From assembly GCF_002135355.1 (NCBI RefSeq), contig NZ_NEGE01000002.1:124001-188000 (forward strand): a stretch of 64,000 nucleotides of DNA, written 5' to 3'. The notes below the pieces were generated by a model. The model was not told the origin of the DNA, searched no databases, and worked only from the letters and a program-made list of their open reading frames with translations. A program made the translations under genes and the position numbers. Of this stretch, positions 1 to 9,894 are shown one piece after another. The stretch comes from Acinetobacter sp. ANC 4169. GTDB taxonomy: Bacteria > Pseudomonadota > Gammaproteobacteria > Pseudomonadales > Moraxellaceae. How positions within the stretch are numbered: the first letter of the stretch is position 1; each line of letters starts with the position of its first letter.

Positions 1-1
1 T

Positions 2-2374
2 TTAAATTGTCCTTTCCGGTTGGTATTTGCAGAAGTTTATACTAATGATGTTCTGCCGGAAATTCCAATATCTAAAGCTGAAAATCACTATACCACCCTG
101 TTTTTAAGTACAAATATAAATAGCACCGAGATCAATGAACTGGTACGTTTTTATCAAGACCAAGAGGGTCAGTTATATATTCGTCCTGAAGACCTGGAAA
201 AAATCCGCATACTCCCGCCTAAACTAAACAATACTTTTATTTCACTAGATGAGATTCCTCAATTAAAATATAAATATGACCTAAACAATCAAACCATCAA
301 AATTTCTATTCCGGAAAATAAACTGATTGCTTCCAGTATAGATTTAAATAAACAGCCACAAATAAAAAATTCTGATCTGAATATAAAAAGTATGAATGCG
401 CTTATTTTAAATTATGCTCTTTATCATACAGTGACGAATAATGAAAATTCATTTTCTGGAACTTTTGATGCTTTACACAATAGCCAATATGGTAATTTTA
501 ATTCAGGTTTTCTGTACCGAAATGCTCAACCCCTAAACTCCTCTTCAGAACACTGGGTCAGACTCAATAGTTTTTGGCAAAAAATTGATGCTGAAAAAAT
601 TCAGCAATATACCGTCGGTGATTTTATTAGCCATACTCCAGATTGGGGAAATAGCGTGCGACTGGCGGGTTTGCAATGGTCATCTGCTTATGCACAGCGT
701 TCCGATATTGTCACCACTGCCCTGCCACAGTTTTCCGGTTCAGCCGCTTTGCCCTCAAGCCTAGATTTATATGTGAATCAACAAAAAATTTATAGCGGAG
801 AAATTCCTTCGGGTCCATTTGACTTAAAGTCATTGCCTTTTATTTCCGGAAATGAAGTCACGCTGGTCACTACCGATATCACGGGGCAGCAAATTGTAAA
901 AAAGCAGGCTTATTATTTCTCACCCAAAATTTTAGCCAAGGACATTCATCAATTTTCTGTCGATCTGGGATTTCCCCGCTATAACTTTGCCAATGAATCC
1001 AATCAATATGATGAAACCCTTTTTGCTGCGGCCAGTTCCCGTTACGGTTTGAGTCACACACTCACTTTAAGTGCAGGCCTGGAAGCAAGTAGTGATGGCT
1101 TGGTCAATCTGGGGATCGGTGCTGCCAAGAATTTTTTAGGCCGCGGTGTGATCAATGCCAGTGTTACAGGGAGTCATTATGATGATGAACAGGGCCTGCT
1201 TTCAGTAGTGGGGCTGGAAAGCCGTCTGAGTAAAGATCTGTCTATGAATATCAGTTACCAGAAGGCCTCAGAAGGTTATCATGATCTGGCGCGGGTCAGT
1301 GAAAAGCTGTATTTGAGCAAGAATCATCAATATACGAATCCCGATTATCCTGCCACGCTCAGCTCCTCTGCCAATGAGATTTTTCGTGCTGGCCTCAATC
1401 TGAACATCAATAGCGGAGTGAATGTTTCAACCAATTACAGTCAAATTAAATATGCAGATGAACAATATAAACTGGCGACCCTGAATATCAGTGCCAATTT
1501 ATCCAATAGTTGGAGCATATTTGGTTCAATCTATAAAGATTTCGTTAAAGATCAGGATTATGGCGGTTTTGTTGCATTGCGCTTTACCCCATCTGCACGC
1601 TTTAACAGTATCAGCAGCATCAGCCGAGATGACGGCTCGATTTCTTATCGACAGGAAGTGAACGCAGTCACTGACCAGCGTATTGGTGGCTTGGGTGTCG
1701 GTGCCTCGGTTGGACATAGTGAAGGTCAATCCAGTACTGCAAGTGCCTATGTGAATTATCGTGCCAGACCGGCCTATCTGACAGCGCAATATCATCAATA
1801 TGATAATACTGAACAAATCGCGCTTTCTGCCACCGGTGCACTTGTGGCTGCACAAGGACGTTTATTTATGGCACATGAAATTGGCGATTCCTATGCCATT
1901 GTGACCAATGCCGGTCCGCACAGCCAGATTTTAAATGGCGGGGTGAATCTGGGAGAAACCGATAAAAAAGGTCGTTTCTTTATTTCCCATCTCAGTCCCT
2001 ATGAAAAGCATCAGATTTTCCTTGATCCGCAAAATCTGCCACTGGACTGGCAAGTGGATAAAACCTCATTAAATACCATCACTCGTTATCGTCAAGGTAC
2101 AGTGCTGGATTTTCAGGCACATAAAGTGATTTCTGCTACGGTTATTTTGCATGATCAAAATGGACAAGCTCTAAAACCGGGCTATGCCGTGACCGTTAAC
2201 CAGCATCCCGACCAAGCCATGGTCGGTTATGGCGGCGAAGTCTTTATTAGGGGGCTTTTAAAAGACAATTTAATTGAAGTCGATTTGTTAGATCAGGGCA
2301 GCTGCTCGGTCAGTTTTAAATATACGGCAACACATTCTGCACAGAAAAAAATGGGGCCTTTGATATGCCAATAA
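2..2374 (+). CDS. Outer-membrane fimbrial usher (chaperone-usher pilus, Csu/sigma type), 5' end cut by window
   Basis: Usher that receives chaperone-subunit complexes in the periplasm and threads pilus subunits through the outer membrane. The frame is open to the window edge; the first possible in-window start is a TTG at 20 and the residues before it (ending RLVFAEVY) look like the tail of a signal peptide, so the true start lies upstream. About 784 residues are visible against roughly 830 for complete ushers. An N-terminal usher domain is followed by a long beta-barrel region rich in alternating aromatic and small residues, then a C-terminal domain with a pair of Cys residues near the end. 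The last 10 bases overlap the tip adhesin gene, so the two are co-translated. Csu-type is inferred from the downstream spore-coat-U adhesin; the exact subfamily is not certain. Confidence 0.88.
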   Translation, partial: LNCPFRLVFAEVYTNDVLPEIPISKAENHYTTLFLSTNINSTEINELVRFYQDQEGQLYIRPEDLEKIRILPPKLNNTFISLDEIPQLKYKYDLNNQTIKISIPENKLIASSIDLNKQPQIKNSDLNIKSMNALILNYALYHTVTNNENSFSGTFDALHNSQYGNFNSGFLYRNAQPLNSSSEHWVRLNSFWQKIDAEKIQQYTVGDFISHTPDWGNSVRLAGLQWSSAYAQRSDIVTTALPQFSGSAALPSSLDLYVNQQKIYSGEIPSGPFDLKSLPFISGNEVTLVTTDITGQQIVKKQAYYFSPKILAKDIHQFSVDLGFPRYNFANESNQYDETLFAAASSRYGLSHTLTLSAGLEASSDGLVNLGIGAAKNFLGRGVINASVTGSHYDDEQGLLSVVGLESRLSKDLSMNISYQKASEGYHDLARVSEKLYLSKNHQYTNPDYPATLSSSANEIFRAGLNLNINSGVNVSTNYSQIKYADEQYKLATLNISANLSNSWSIFGSIYKDFVKDQDYGGFVALRFTPSARFNSISSISRDDGSISYRQEVNAVTDQRIGGLGVGASVGHSEGQSSTASAYVNYRARPAYLTAQYHQYDNTEQIALSATGALVAAQGRLFMAHEIGDSYAIVTNAGPHSQILNGGVNLGETDKKGRFFISHLSPYEKHQIFLDPQNLPLDWQVDKTSLNTITRYRQGTVLDFQAHKVISATVILHDQNGQALKPGYAVTVNQHPDQAMVGYGGEVFIRGLLKDNLIEVDLLDQGSCSVSFKYTATHSAQKKMGPLICQ

Positions 2375-3408
2375 TTTTATCTCCATCGTTTGCTGCGTCA
2401 TTTTCTAGGGTTTATACAAACGCTTTTGATCCTTCTTTCTTTAAACCCTTAAAAAAATATCTAGGCATCATATTCATTGTATGGCTGGCCTTATGTGCCC
2501 AGTCTGCTTATGCGGTGTGCAAATCTACAGACCCGACTTCAGGATCCTATACTTACACCGCGGCTACACTTACAACGGATGCGGTGATTACTTTCAGCGG
2601 TTCTTTTAAATGCTATAACGGCGCTTTGGCTGAAACTTTACAACAAGCTTCAACCAGTGCCAATATTTGCATGTCCGCAACCTTTTCAGGAAATAGCCAG
2701 CCCAATAATGGAGCGACTTTACCTTATACGGTTTCAGCCAGTGTGGGCTCGATTGCTGAAACGCCATTAACCAGTGGTGTCTGGTATGGAGTAGGCAGTT
2801 CCAATCCGAACAATAATGCCGTTTCCTACACCGTCAAGATCAGCATTCCTGCTCAAACAACGCTGCGTCCTGCCAATACCTATACCATTAACGACGTAAA
2901 ACTGTTTTTTGACATGCAAGGGATTAGCGGAAGCTGCGATAAAAATGGCGGCTGGGATCAATATAGTCCAACATTTACCACGACCTTTAGCCTGCCTAAG
3001 GCCTGTTTTTTACAGTCTGTTAATAATATTGATTTCGGAAGTATTTCAGATATCGGGCTTGCTTCAAAAAATTATGACACTGCTGGTGCCATTACTTCAA
3101 AATGTACCAGCGGTACCCCGTATTCTATTTATCTCGGGGATGGAAATAACCGGATTTCTGGAGGCAATCGTAGAATGCGAAATGGAAGCAATTATTTGCC
3201 TTATCAGCTGTATAAAAGTTCGACCTATAGTGCCATTTGGGATGCCACCGGAGGTACAGTAGCAGTCGGTGGTTCGGGAGGTGTTTCACTCACTGGCACA
3301 GGTATTAATCAAACCACAGCTGTATTTGGCAGAATTGCCACTAGCACCGTGTTGCCCAATATTGCAGGAAACTATAGCGATGATGTCATTGTGACCATTA
3401 CCTACTGA
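2365..3408 (+). CDS. Spore coat U domain pilus tip adhesin (CsuE-like)
   Basis: Predicted secreted adhesin at the tip of a chaperone-usher pilus, last gene of the operon begun by the usher. The 347-residue product has a long N-terminal segment with a hydrophobic core and an AYA-type signal cleavage site near residue 50 (the start may be further in). Two domains follow: an N-terminal one (about 52-205) with several Cys, and a C-terminal spore-coat-U domain (about 213-347) beginning KACFLQ..IDFGSI and ending in VIVTITY, the typical donor/acceptor strand end. This two-domain plan and last-gene position match CsuE of the A. baumannii biofilm pilus; orthology rather than family membership is inferred. 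It overlaps the usher by 10 bases. Confidence 0.82.
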   Translation: MPIILSPSFAASFSRVYTNAFDPSFFKPLKKYLGIIFIVWLALCAQSAYAVCKSTDPTSGSYTYTAATLTTDAVITFSGSFKCYNGALAETLQQASTSANICMSATFSGNSQPNNGATLPYTVSASVGSIAETPLTSGVWYGVGSSNPNNNAVSYTVKISIPAQTTLRPANTYTINDVKLFFDMQGISGSCDKNGGWDQYSPTFTTTFSLPKACFLQSVNNIDFGSISDIGLASKNYDTAGAITSKCTSGTPYSIYLGDGNNRISGGNRRMRNGSNYLPYQLYKSSTYSAIWDATGGTVAVGGSGGVSLTGTGINQTTAVFGRIATSTVLPNIAGNYSDDVIVTITY

Positions 3409-3527
3409 TTTGCTTTACCCTGTTTATGATCAGCCATAGATAAAAGAATTAACTTAACTTTAAATGATTCAGTTTTATCAGTGTTAAGTCATTCAAACTT
3501 GATCCAAGAGAAAACAAATAAGCGCTG

Positions 3528-3566
3528 GCCCATATTCAGATTGAGTGATTTAAACTGAATACGGGC
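3528..3566. terminator. Hairpin between convergent genes
   Basis: A 12-bp stem (3528-3539 with 3555-3566, one wobble position) lies between the converging pilus adhesin gene and the stress-protein gene. It has no clear T run on either side, so bidirectional termination is inferred from position. Confidence 0.5.
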
Positions 3567-3601
3567 TATAGATATGCGGAAATCATACAAGCTGAGCGTA
3601 G

Positions 3602-4102
3602 TTATAAATCAAGTTTTTGGTGCTCTGCATGAGGCACATCCTTTTTACCGGTGAGATTACCTTTCATCACCTTAAACAGTTGGGTCATTTTATTGTCTGT
3701 AACGTTCCAATACTCGGCACTGATCGCTTCCGCAACCAAAACCCGTACACTCGGATCATCTCTTCCTTCAAACCAGTTTTCAGCCCATGAATTCCAAAGT
3801 TCATCGATCAGGGCCGAGTTTGTGCTGATATGTGCATGCGCACTAATCGAAACATAAATACTATCAGAAGGTTTGGCGAAGGATAATCCAATCTGATTAC
3901 GGCCAGATTCAATCGCATTGACCAGATCATTGGTATTTCTCAAGATAAAATAAAGATTTTGGCTTTCATTGATCTGTTCAGAGTTGAGCATGGTCATCGG
4001 TTGAGCATGAATTTCCTCAGATTCAGTGGTGTGACTGATCATGGAAAATCGTACATCCTTAATCAATTCCCATAATTTTTCACGATTTTGATTATCTGTC
4101 AT
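3602..4102 (-). CDS. Pyridoxamine 5'-phosphate oxidase-fold general stress protein
   Basis: Small flavin-binding split-barrel protein of the general stress protein 26 type; members bind FMN or FAD, and their substrate is usually unknown. The 166-residue product shows the expected pattern: a helix (REKLWELIKDVRFSMI), a strand with the AQPMTM segment, a central LYFILRNTNDLVNAI motif and a late W..WFEGRDDPSVRVL motif typical of the family. No signal peptide, so cytoplasmic. The ATG at 4102 is preceded by an AGGAG ribosome-binding site. It appears monocistronic, convergent with the pilus operon and separated by about 400 bases from the next gene upstream. Family assignment is confident; function is not. 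Confidence 0.8.
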   Translation of the reverse strand: MTDNQNREKLWELIKDVRFSMISHTTESEEIHAQPMTMLNSEQINESQNLYFILRNTNDLVNAIESGRNQIGLSFAKPSDSIYVSISAHAHISTNSALIDELWNSWAENWFEGRDDPSVRVLVAEAISAEYWNVTDNKMTQLFKVMKGNLTGKKDVPHAEHQKLDL

Positions 4103-4436
4103 AACTATTCTCCTGAAACTAAAATGGAATAAGAAAAAATGCTCTAATTTTGTCGGCTGTTCTCTTTTTAGATTAATTGTATTTTGCAGTTTGAATATGC
4201 CATCTCACCTAACTTATACATTTCAATAATCAAAGGTGAGATTAACAATCATAAAAAATAACGAAAACCAATGCAGTTACATTTCATTTAAAAAAGAAAG
4301 TAAATCATGGATTTTTTTGAATGCTGGTTGATAAAAAATCTGCACTCGATATGCAGCGCTATAGCTGGCCTATCAAACATAGGTTCAATTTAAAGCGGTA
4401 AATGCGGTATATGGAATTAAACGCCTTAAAAAGCTG
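4103..4436. other. Non-coding stretch upstream of stress-protein gene
   Basis: No gene seen. The right part holds the terminator hairpin of the neighbouring acyl-CoA synthetase gene; the left part must carry the promoter of the minus-strand stress-protein gene. I cannot point to a convincing -10/-35 pair. Confidence 0.4.
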
Positions 4437-4475
4437 AATCCCTCTTTATTTCTGCTGAAGGAATAAAGAGGGATT
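4437..4475 (-). terminator. Terminator hairpin of acyl-CoA synthetase gene
   Basis: A perfect 14-bp stem (4437-4450 with 4462-4475, 11-base loop) sits just past the stop of the minus-strand synthetase gene and is followed on that strand by a short T-rich stretch. The same stem resembles the AATCCC..GGGATT palindromes common in this genome. Confidence 0.65.
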
Positions 4476-4501
4476 TAAATAGCTATACGATTCAGTGCAT
4501 C

Positions 4502-6190
4502 TTAAGCGATTTCTTCGAGTTGCAACTCTTGGCGCATCAGTTCCTGTAATTTGAATTTTTGCGCCTTGCCTGAAGCAGTCATTGGGAATTCGCTAAAGAA
4601 GCGCACATAACGTGGCACTTTATTGTGAGAAATATGTTCTGCACAATAGTCACGAATCGCTTGTTCATTGACCTGATGATGGTCGTGCAAAATAATACAG
4701 GCACAGAGTTCTTCACCATATTTGGCATCTGGCAATCCAATCACCTGTACATCCGAAACATCCGGATGGGTATAAAGGAAATCCTCAATTTCTTTGGGGA
4801 ACAGGTTTTCACCGCCACGAATCACCACATCCTTGATCCGGCCTTTAATTTTAACAGAACCCTCTTCGTCCATTTCTGCAATATCACCGGTGTGCATCCA
4901 CTTGGCAACATCTATCACTTCCTGAGTTTTGTCATTGTCTTCCCAATAACCCAACATGACTGAATAGCCGCGCACACAGAGTTCACCGAGTTTTCCACGC
5001 GGCACAACTTTGCCATTTTCATCGACAATTTTGATTTCCAGATGTGGATGTACCCGGCCAACAGTTCCGACACGGCGTTCAACCGAATCTGAAGTCGAAC
5101 TTTGTGCACTGACCGGTGCAGTTTCAGTCATGCCATAACAGATGGTAATTTCGCTCATATGCATACGGTCAATCACACGCTGCATAATTTCACGTGGACA
5201 CGGGCTGCCCGCCATGATTCCGGTACGTAAGCTGCTCAGGTCAAACTCCTCGAATTGCTCATGTTCGAGCATGGCAATAAACATGGTCGGAACGCCGTAA
5301 GATGCAGTACATTTTTCTTGTTGAATCGTTTTCAGGGTGTCGAGCGGATTAAACACGGCAGATGGATACACCATGGTAGAACCATGCGTAATACAGGCCA
5401 AATTACCCATGACCATGCCAAAACAGTGAAATAGCGGAACCGAAATACAAACCCGGTCCTGGGGAGTTAAATGAATCGCTTCACCGACAAAATAGCCATT
5501 ATTCAAAATATTATTATGCGTCAGCATGGTTCCTTTCGGATTACCTGTCGTACCCGAAGTAAACTGAATATTAATGGTTTCATCAAACTGTAAATCAGCG
5601 GCAATGGCTTGCAATTGATTTAACTGTGCAGCAGTAGGTTCTGACAATAAATCAGCAAAACGGTGAATACCGATATGCTGTTCATGATCAATTTTAATCA
5701 CGTGCTGTAAATGCGGCAGGCGTTGTGCAGAAAGTCGTTTATCTACCGATTCGGTAATTTCAGGGGCAATCTTGGTCAAAATTTCCTGATAATGACTGGT
5801 TTTAAATTGCGCGGCAATGACCAATGCCTTGCAGGATACTTTGTTCAGTACATATTCAAGTTCACTGCTTTTATAGGCAGGATTCAAATTGACCAGAATC
5901 ATGCCGGCTTTAAAGGCTGCAAACTGGGTGATGGTCCATTCCACACAATTAGGCGACCAAATCGCAATCCGGTCGCCCTTTTCCAAGCCTAGTTGAAGTA
6001 GGCTACAAGCAAATGCATTGACCTGGTCCTGCAGCTGTTTATAGCTTAAGCGTACCTTTTGATGCACGCTGACCACCGCATCCTGCTCAGCATATTGCTG
6101 GCATGCCTGATCAAACTTTTCACCAATGGTCATCCCAAGTAAAGGCTGACTGCTTGTTCCATAGGCATAACTTAACCGTACTTGTGTCAT
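4502..6190 (-). CDS. AMP-binding fatty-acyl-CoA synthetase (liu-linked)
   Basis: ATP-dependent acyl-CoA ligase of the ANL superfamily, which adenylates a carboxylic acid and transfers it to CoA. The 562-residue product has the P-loop TSGTTGNPKG at residues 211-220, the A5-type YGMTET motif, the HTGDIAEMDEEG motif and the C-terminal lysine region (MTASGKAQKFKL), so the catalytic set is complete. An AAGGAG ribosome-binding site precedes the ATG. It lies next to the TetR gene and back to back with the liu operon, so a branched short- or medium-chain acid such as isovalerate is a plausible substrate, but the substrate is inferred from context only. Confidence 0.87.
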   Translation of the reverse strand: MTQVRLSYAYGTSSQPLLGMTIGEKFDQACQQYAEQDAVVSVHQKVRLSYKQLQDQVNAFACSLLQLGLEKGDRIAIWSPNCVEWTITQFAAFKAGMILVNLNPAYKSSELEYVLNKVSCKALVIAAQFKTSHYQEILTKIAPEITESVDKRLSAQRLPHLQHVIKIDHEQHIGIHRFADLLSEPTAAQLNQLQAIAADLQFDETINIQFTSGTTGNPKGTMLTHNNILNNGYFVGEAIHLTPQDRVCISVPLFHCFGMVMGNLACITHGSTMVYPSAVFNPLDTLKTIQQEKCTASYGVPTMFIAMLEHEQFEEFDLSSLRTGIMAGSPCPREIMQRVIDRMHMSEITICYGMTETAPVSAQSSTSDSVERRVGTVGRVHPHLEIKIVDENGKVVPRGKLGELCVRGYSVMLGYWEDNDKTQEVIDVAKWMHTGDIAEMDEEGSVKIKGRIKDVVIRGGENLFPKEIEDFLYTHPDVSDVQVIGLPDAKYGEELCACIILHDHHQVNEQAIRDYCAEHISHNKVPRYVRFFSEFPMTASGKAQKFKLQELMRQELQLEEIA

Positions 6191-6291
6191 TGAATCATTC
6201 TCCTTGATTCTTTGTAATTATGATTCTTTCACTTTAATTGTTTTGACTCAGACGACTTTCCCAAACAGCCTTAGTTCTTGTGTTTAACTAA

Positions 6292-6918
6292 TTACTCGCC
6301 CTCCTTTAAATCAACACCACTCACACAAAAATCGGCAATCTGTTTGACAAAATAGTCTTTATAGGCCTGATCAAACCTGACATTTTTAGATGGATTTAAC
6401 GGTTCAATGACCACAAAAGTCATTGCGCCCACCACACACAGCGCTGCGGTATTTAAATCTTCAAATCCAAACTCGCCATTGATTTTCCCTTCGGCAAGTA
6501 TTTCATTAATGCTCTGTTTAATCAGTTGTTTGCTGCGAAAACGCTCATGCTCTATCGAAGCATCGACAGGTTCAAACATCAGCGAATACGCAAGCTGGGG
6601 ACTGTTTAATGCACGTTTGACGAAAGTTGATACTGCTTTGTGCAATTTTTCAGTAACGGGCAGATGACTTGCAGCAATGCTATTCAAAATTTGAATTTCA
6701 TGCTGAATGGCATCCGACAATACTTCAATTAACACCTGGCTTTTATTATCGAAATAACGATAAACCAGACCACTGGAAACGCCAGCACGCTCAGCAATCG
6801 CCTGAATTTGCGCATCCTTAAATCCCCCTTGAGCAATCAGTTCACGAGCAGACTGCAAAATCGTTTCACGGTTTTGCTCCATTCGCTCCTGCATCAACGA
6901 TGATCTTTTATAACTCAT
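6292..6918 (-). CDS. TetR-family regulator of the liu locus
   Basis: Predicted repressor of 208 residues. A TetR N-terminal helix-turn-helix occupies about residues 20-65 (helix AQIQAIAERAGVSSGLVYRYF), followed by a variable ligand-binding domain. I chose the ATG at 6918 (MSYKRSS), preceded by a GAGAATAAG stretch; an in-frame ATG at 6957 would add 13 residues and would run into the palindrome at 6939-6960. The gene is divergent from liuA, with two inverted repeats in the 150-base gap, suggesting control of both itself and the isovaleryl-CoA pathway, with an acyl-CoA as likely inducer. In Pseudomonas the liu operon is instead under a MerR-type LiuR, so this is a different regulatory solution. 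Confidence 0.85.
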   Translation of the reverse strand: MSYKRSSLMQERMEQNRETILQSARELIAQGGFKDAQIQAIAERAGVSSGLVYRYFDNKSQVLIEVLSDAIQHEIQILNSIAASHLPVTEKLHKAVSTFVKRALNSPQLAYSLMFEPVDASIEHERFRSKQLIKQSINEILAEGKINGEFGFEDLNTAALCVVGAMTFVVIEPLNPSKNVRFDQAYKDYFVKQIADFCVSGVDLKEGE

Positions 6919-6938
6919 AATCTTATTCTCAACCAGAT

Positions 6939-6960
6939 AAAATGAATTGTAAATCATTTT
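6939..6960. promoter_or_regulatory. Inverted repeat, possible TetR operator
   Basis: AAAATGA-N8-TCATTTT, perfect arms at 6939-6945 and 6954-6960, in the TetR/liuA divergent gap. Role as operator is inferred from position and symmetry. Confidence 0.5.
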
Positions 6961-6976
6961 GTGAATTTAGATTCAC
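6961..6976. promoter_or_regulatory. Perfect palindrome GTGAAT-N4-ATTCAC, likely TetR operator
   Basis: GTGAATTTAGATTCAC is a perfect 6-4-6 inverted repeat directly adjoining the previous repeat and about 90 bases upstream of liuA. Size and position fit a TetR-family operator overlapping the liuA promoter. Confidence 0.6.
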
Positions 6977-7066
6977 TTTTTTAAAAAATAGTTGTATTGT
7001 AAAAATCAAGCACAACAACAATGCTTTTTTGGAACAACAAATATAACCATCAGGATGAATGAAGAA

Positions 7067-8239
7067 ATGAATCTACAAAGCTTAAATTTCGGTTTGGATG
7101 AAACGCTAGTTGCCTTACAAGATTCAATCGCAGCATTCTGTGCAAAGGAGATTGCACCGATTGCTCAGCAAGTTGACCAAGACAATAAATTCCCCGCTCA
7201 CCTCTGGAAAAAATTTGGTGATATGGGACTGCTTGGCCTGACTGTCAGTGAAGAATACGGTGGTACTAACCTTGGTTATTTGGCCCATATTATTGCCATG
7301 CAGGAAATTTCCCGTGCATCAGCATCGATTGGCTTGTCTTACGGCGCCCATTCTAACTTATGTGTAAACCAAATTAAGCGAAATGGTAGCGAAGAACAGA
7401 AGCAAAAGTACTTGCCTAAACTGGTTTCTGGCGATTTTGTCGGTGCTCTGGCGATGTCGGAACCCAATGCCGGTTCAGACGTGGTCAGCATGAAATTAAA
7501 AGCTGAAGATCAAGGTGATCATTACCTGCTGAATGGTTCAAAAATGTGGATCACCAATGGCGGCGATGCTGATGTATTGGTGGTTTATGCCAAAACTGAC
7601 CTGAAAGCCGGTTCTAAAGGCATGACGGCTTTTCTGGTTGAAAAAGGCATGCCGGGTTTTAGTCATGGCACCCATCTCGATAAGTTAGGCATGCGCGGTT
7701 CAAACACCTACCCGCTTTTCTTCGACAATGTAAAAGTACCGAAAGAAAATGTGCTGGGCGGTGTGGGTAATGGCACCAAAGTTTTAATGAGTGGTTTGGA
7801 CTATGAACGTGCGGTTTTAAGTGCCGGTCCACTGGGCATTATGGATGCCTGCCTGGACACGGTGATTCCTTATATTCATGACCGCAAACAGTTTGGTCAG
7901 GCGCTTGGTGAATTCCAGTTGATGCAGGGCAAAATTGCAGATATGTATTCGACTTGGCTGGCATGTAAAGCACTGGTGTATGCCGTGGGCGCGGAATGTG
8001 ACAAGGCGGAACATAGCCGCAGTCTGCGCAAAGATGCAGCCAGTGCGATTTTATATGCCGCTGAAAAAGCCACCTGGATGGCAGGTGAAACCATTCAAAC
8101 CTTAGGCGGTAATGGTTATATCAATGAATTTGCAGCAGGACGTTTATGGCGCGATGCCAAACTTTATGAAATTGGTGCGGGAACTTCTGAAATCCGCCGC
8201 ATGCTGATTGGTCGTGAACTGTTTAATGAAACAGCTTGA
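7067..8239 (+). CDS. liuA: Isovaleryl-CoA dehydrogenase
   Basis: FAD-dependent oxidation of isovaleryl-CoA to 3-methylcrotonyl-CoA in leucine breakdown. The 390-residue product carries acyl-CoA dehydrogenase signatures ([13 protein letters not shown] near the middle; [19 protein letters not shown]). Diagnostic for the isovaleryl group, the C-terminal motif reads [12 protein letters not shown], with glycine-alanine where most family members have the catalytic glutamate, and a glutamate is present in [14 protein letters not shown], the known alternative site in isovaleryl-CoA dehydrogenase. I chose the ATG at 7067 (AGGA 11 bases upstream; matches the usual length); ATG 7055 is an alternative. 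First gene of liuABCDE. Confidence 0.92.
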   Translation: MNLQSLNFGLDETLVALQDSIAAFCAKEIAPIAQQVDQDNKFPAHLWKKFGDMGLLGLTVSEEYGGTNLGYLAHIIAMQEISRASASIGLSYGAHSNLCVNQIKRNGSEEQKQKYLPKLVSGDFVGALAMSEPNAGSDVVSMKLKAEDQGDHYLLNGSKMWITNGGDADVLVVYAKTDLKAGSKGMTAFLVEKGMPGFSHGTHLDKLGMRGSNTYPLFFDNVKVPKENVLGGVGNGTKVLMSGLDYERAVLSAGPLGIMDACLDTVIPYIHDRKQFGQALGEFQLMQGKIADMYSTWLACKALVYAVGAECDKAEHSRSLRKDAASAILYAAEKATWMAGETIQTLGGNGYINEFAAGRLWRDAKLYEIGAGTSEIRRMLIGRELFNETA

Positions 8240-8281
8240 ATCACGGTCCGTTAGTACACTGAATAACAAGGAAGTTCGAGA

Positions 8282-9883
8282 ATGAATATATTACAAAGCA
8301 AAATCAATATTCGAAGCGAAGATTTTAAAACCAACCAAACTGCCATGCAGATTTTGGTGGATGATTTGAAACAAAAAGCGCAGCAGATCGCTTTAGGCGG
8401 CGGCGAAAAAGCCCGTGAAAAACATTTGGCTCGCGGCAAACTTTTACCGCGTGAACGGGTTGATCATCTGATTGATGCCGGAACTGCCTTTTTAGAAATT
8501 GGGCAATTGGCAGCTTATAACGTCTATCCGGATGATGTGCCTGCTGCGGGTGTGATTGCCGGAATTGGTCAGGTGAATGGCGTGACCTGCATGATTGTGG
8601 CCAATGATGCCACGGTAAAAGGTGGAACCTATTATCCACTCACGGTGAAGAAACATTTACGTGCCCAAGAGATTGCTGAACAAAACCATTTACCGTGTAT
8701 TTATCTGGTGGACTCTGGTGGTGCGTATTTACCGATGCAGGATGAAGTGTTCCCGGATCGTGATCACTTTGGACGTATTTTCTATAACCAGGCGCGTATG
8801 TCGAGCCAAGGCATTGCCCAAATTGCCGTGGTGATGGGTAGCTGTACCGCAGGTGGTGCTTATGTGCCTGCCATGTCGGACGAAACCATTATCGTGCGTA
8901 ATCAAGGTACCATTTTCCTCGGTGGTCCGCCTCTGGTAAAAGCCGCAACCGGTGAAGTGGTCAGCTCTGAAGATCTGGGTGGTGGTGATGTGCATACCCG
9001 TCTATCAGGCGTGGCCGATCATCTGGCTGAAAATGATGAACATGCGATTGCAATTGCCCGCAACATCGTGGCGAACTTAAATAAAAAACCCAATAAAACC
9101 GCACATCAAATTGAAGCACCATTATTTAATGCAGATGAGCTGTACGGCATTGTACCAAGTGATGCACGTAAGCCTTTTGATGTGCGTGAAGTGATTGCCC
9201 GTATTGTCGATGGTTCACGTTTTGATGAATTTAAAGCCCGCTTTGGTACGACATTGATCACAGGTTTCGCTGAACTTTTTGGTATGAAAGTCGGCATCAT
9301 TGCCAATAACGGTATTCTGTTTTCAGAATCTGCACAAAAAGGCGCGCATTTTATTGAACTGTGTACCCAGCGCAATATTCCCCTGCTCTTTATTCAGAAC
9401 ATTACCGGTTTTATGGTCGGTCGCCAGTATGAAAATGAAGGCATTGCCAAAAATGGCGCCAAACTGGTGATGGCGGTTGCCAATGCCAATGTGCCTAAAT
9501 TGACTTTAGTGATTGGTGGTTCATTTGGTGCCGGTAACTATGGCATGTGTGGTCGTGCCTATTCTCCGCGCTTCCTGTGGACTTGGCCAAACTCGCGTAT
9601 TTCGGTGATGGGCGGTGAGCAAGCTTCAAGCGTTTTATCTACCTTAAAACGCGACCAGATTGAGCAAAAAGGTGAAAGCTGGTCAGCCGAACAGGAAGAT
9701 CAATTTAAACAACCGATTCGTGATCAATACGAGCGCCAAGGTCATCCTTATTATGCTTCAGCGCGCCTTTGGGATGATGGTGTGATTGATCCTGCGCAAA
9801 CACGTCAGGTCTTGGGCTTAAGTTTGGCAGCTGCGCTGAATGCACCGATTTTACCAACCAAATTTGGCGTATTCCGCATGTAA
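8282..9883 (+). CDS. liuB: 3-methylcrotonyl-CoA carboxylase, carboxyltransferase (beta) subunit
   Basis: Transfers the carboxyl group from carboxybiotin to 3-methylcrotonyl-CoA, giving 3-methylglutaconyl-CoA. The 533-residue product covers the whole acetyl-CoA carboxylase carboxyltransferase fold: N-terminal half with [20 protein letters not shown] and [13 protein letters not shown], and C-terminal half with QNITGFMVG and [17 protein letters not shown], whose glycines form oxyanion holes. Length equals that of known MCC beta subunits. AAGGA precedes the ATG; the gene lies 42 bases after liuA and 11 before liuC, and its biotin-carrying partner is liuD. Confidence 0.94.
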   Translation: MNILQSKINIRSEDFKTNQTAMQILVDDLKQKAQQIALGGGEKAREKHLARGKLLPRERVDHLIDAGTAFLEIGQLAAYNVYPDDVPAAGVIAGIGQVNGVTCMIVANDATVKGGTYYPLTVKKHLRAQEIAEQNHLPCIYLVDSGGAYLPMQDEVFPDRDHFGRIFYNQARMSSQGIAQIAVVMGSCTAGGAYVPAMSDETIIVRNQGTIFLGGPPLVKAATGEVVSSEDLGGGDVHTRLSGVADHLAENDEHAIAIARNIVANLNKKPNKTAHQIEAPLFNADELYGIVPSDARKPFDVREVIARIVDGSRFDEFKARFGTTLITGFAELFGMKVGIIANNGILFSESAQKGAHFIELCTQRNIPLLFIQNITGFMVGRQYENEGIAKNGAKLVMAVANANVPKLTLVIGGSFGAGNYGMCGRAYSPRFLWTWPNSRISVMGGEQASSVLSTLKRDQIEQKGESWSAEQEDQFKQPIRDQYERQGHPYYASARLWDDGVIDPAQTRQVLGLSLAAALNAPILPTKFGVFRM

Positions 9884-9894
9884 GGGGTGAAAAA

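Noticed and set aside
1526-1855. Minus-strand frames inside the usher gene
   Set aside because: They mirror a clearly coding plus-strand gene and resemble nothing.
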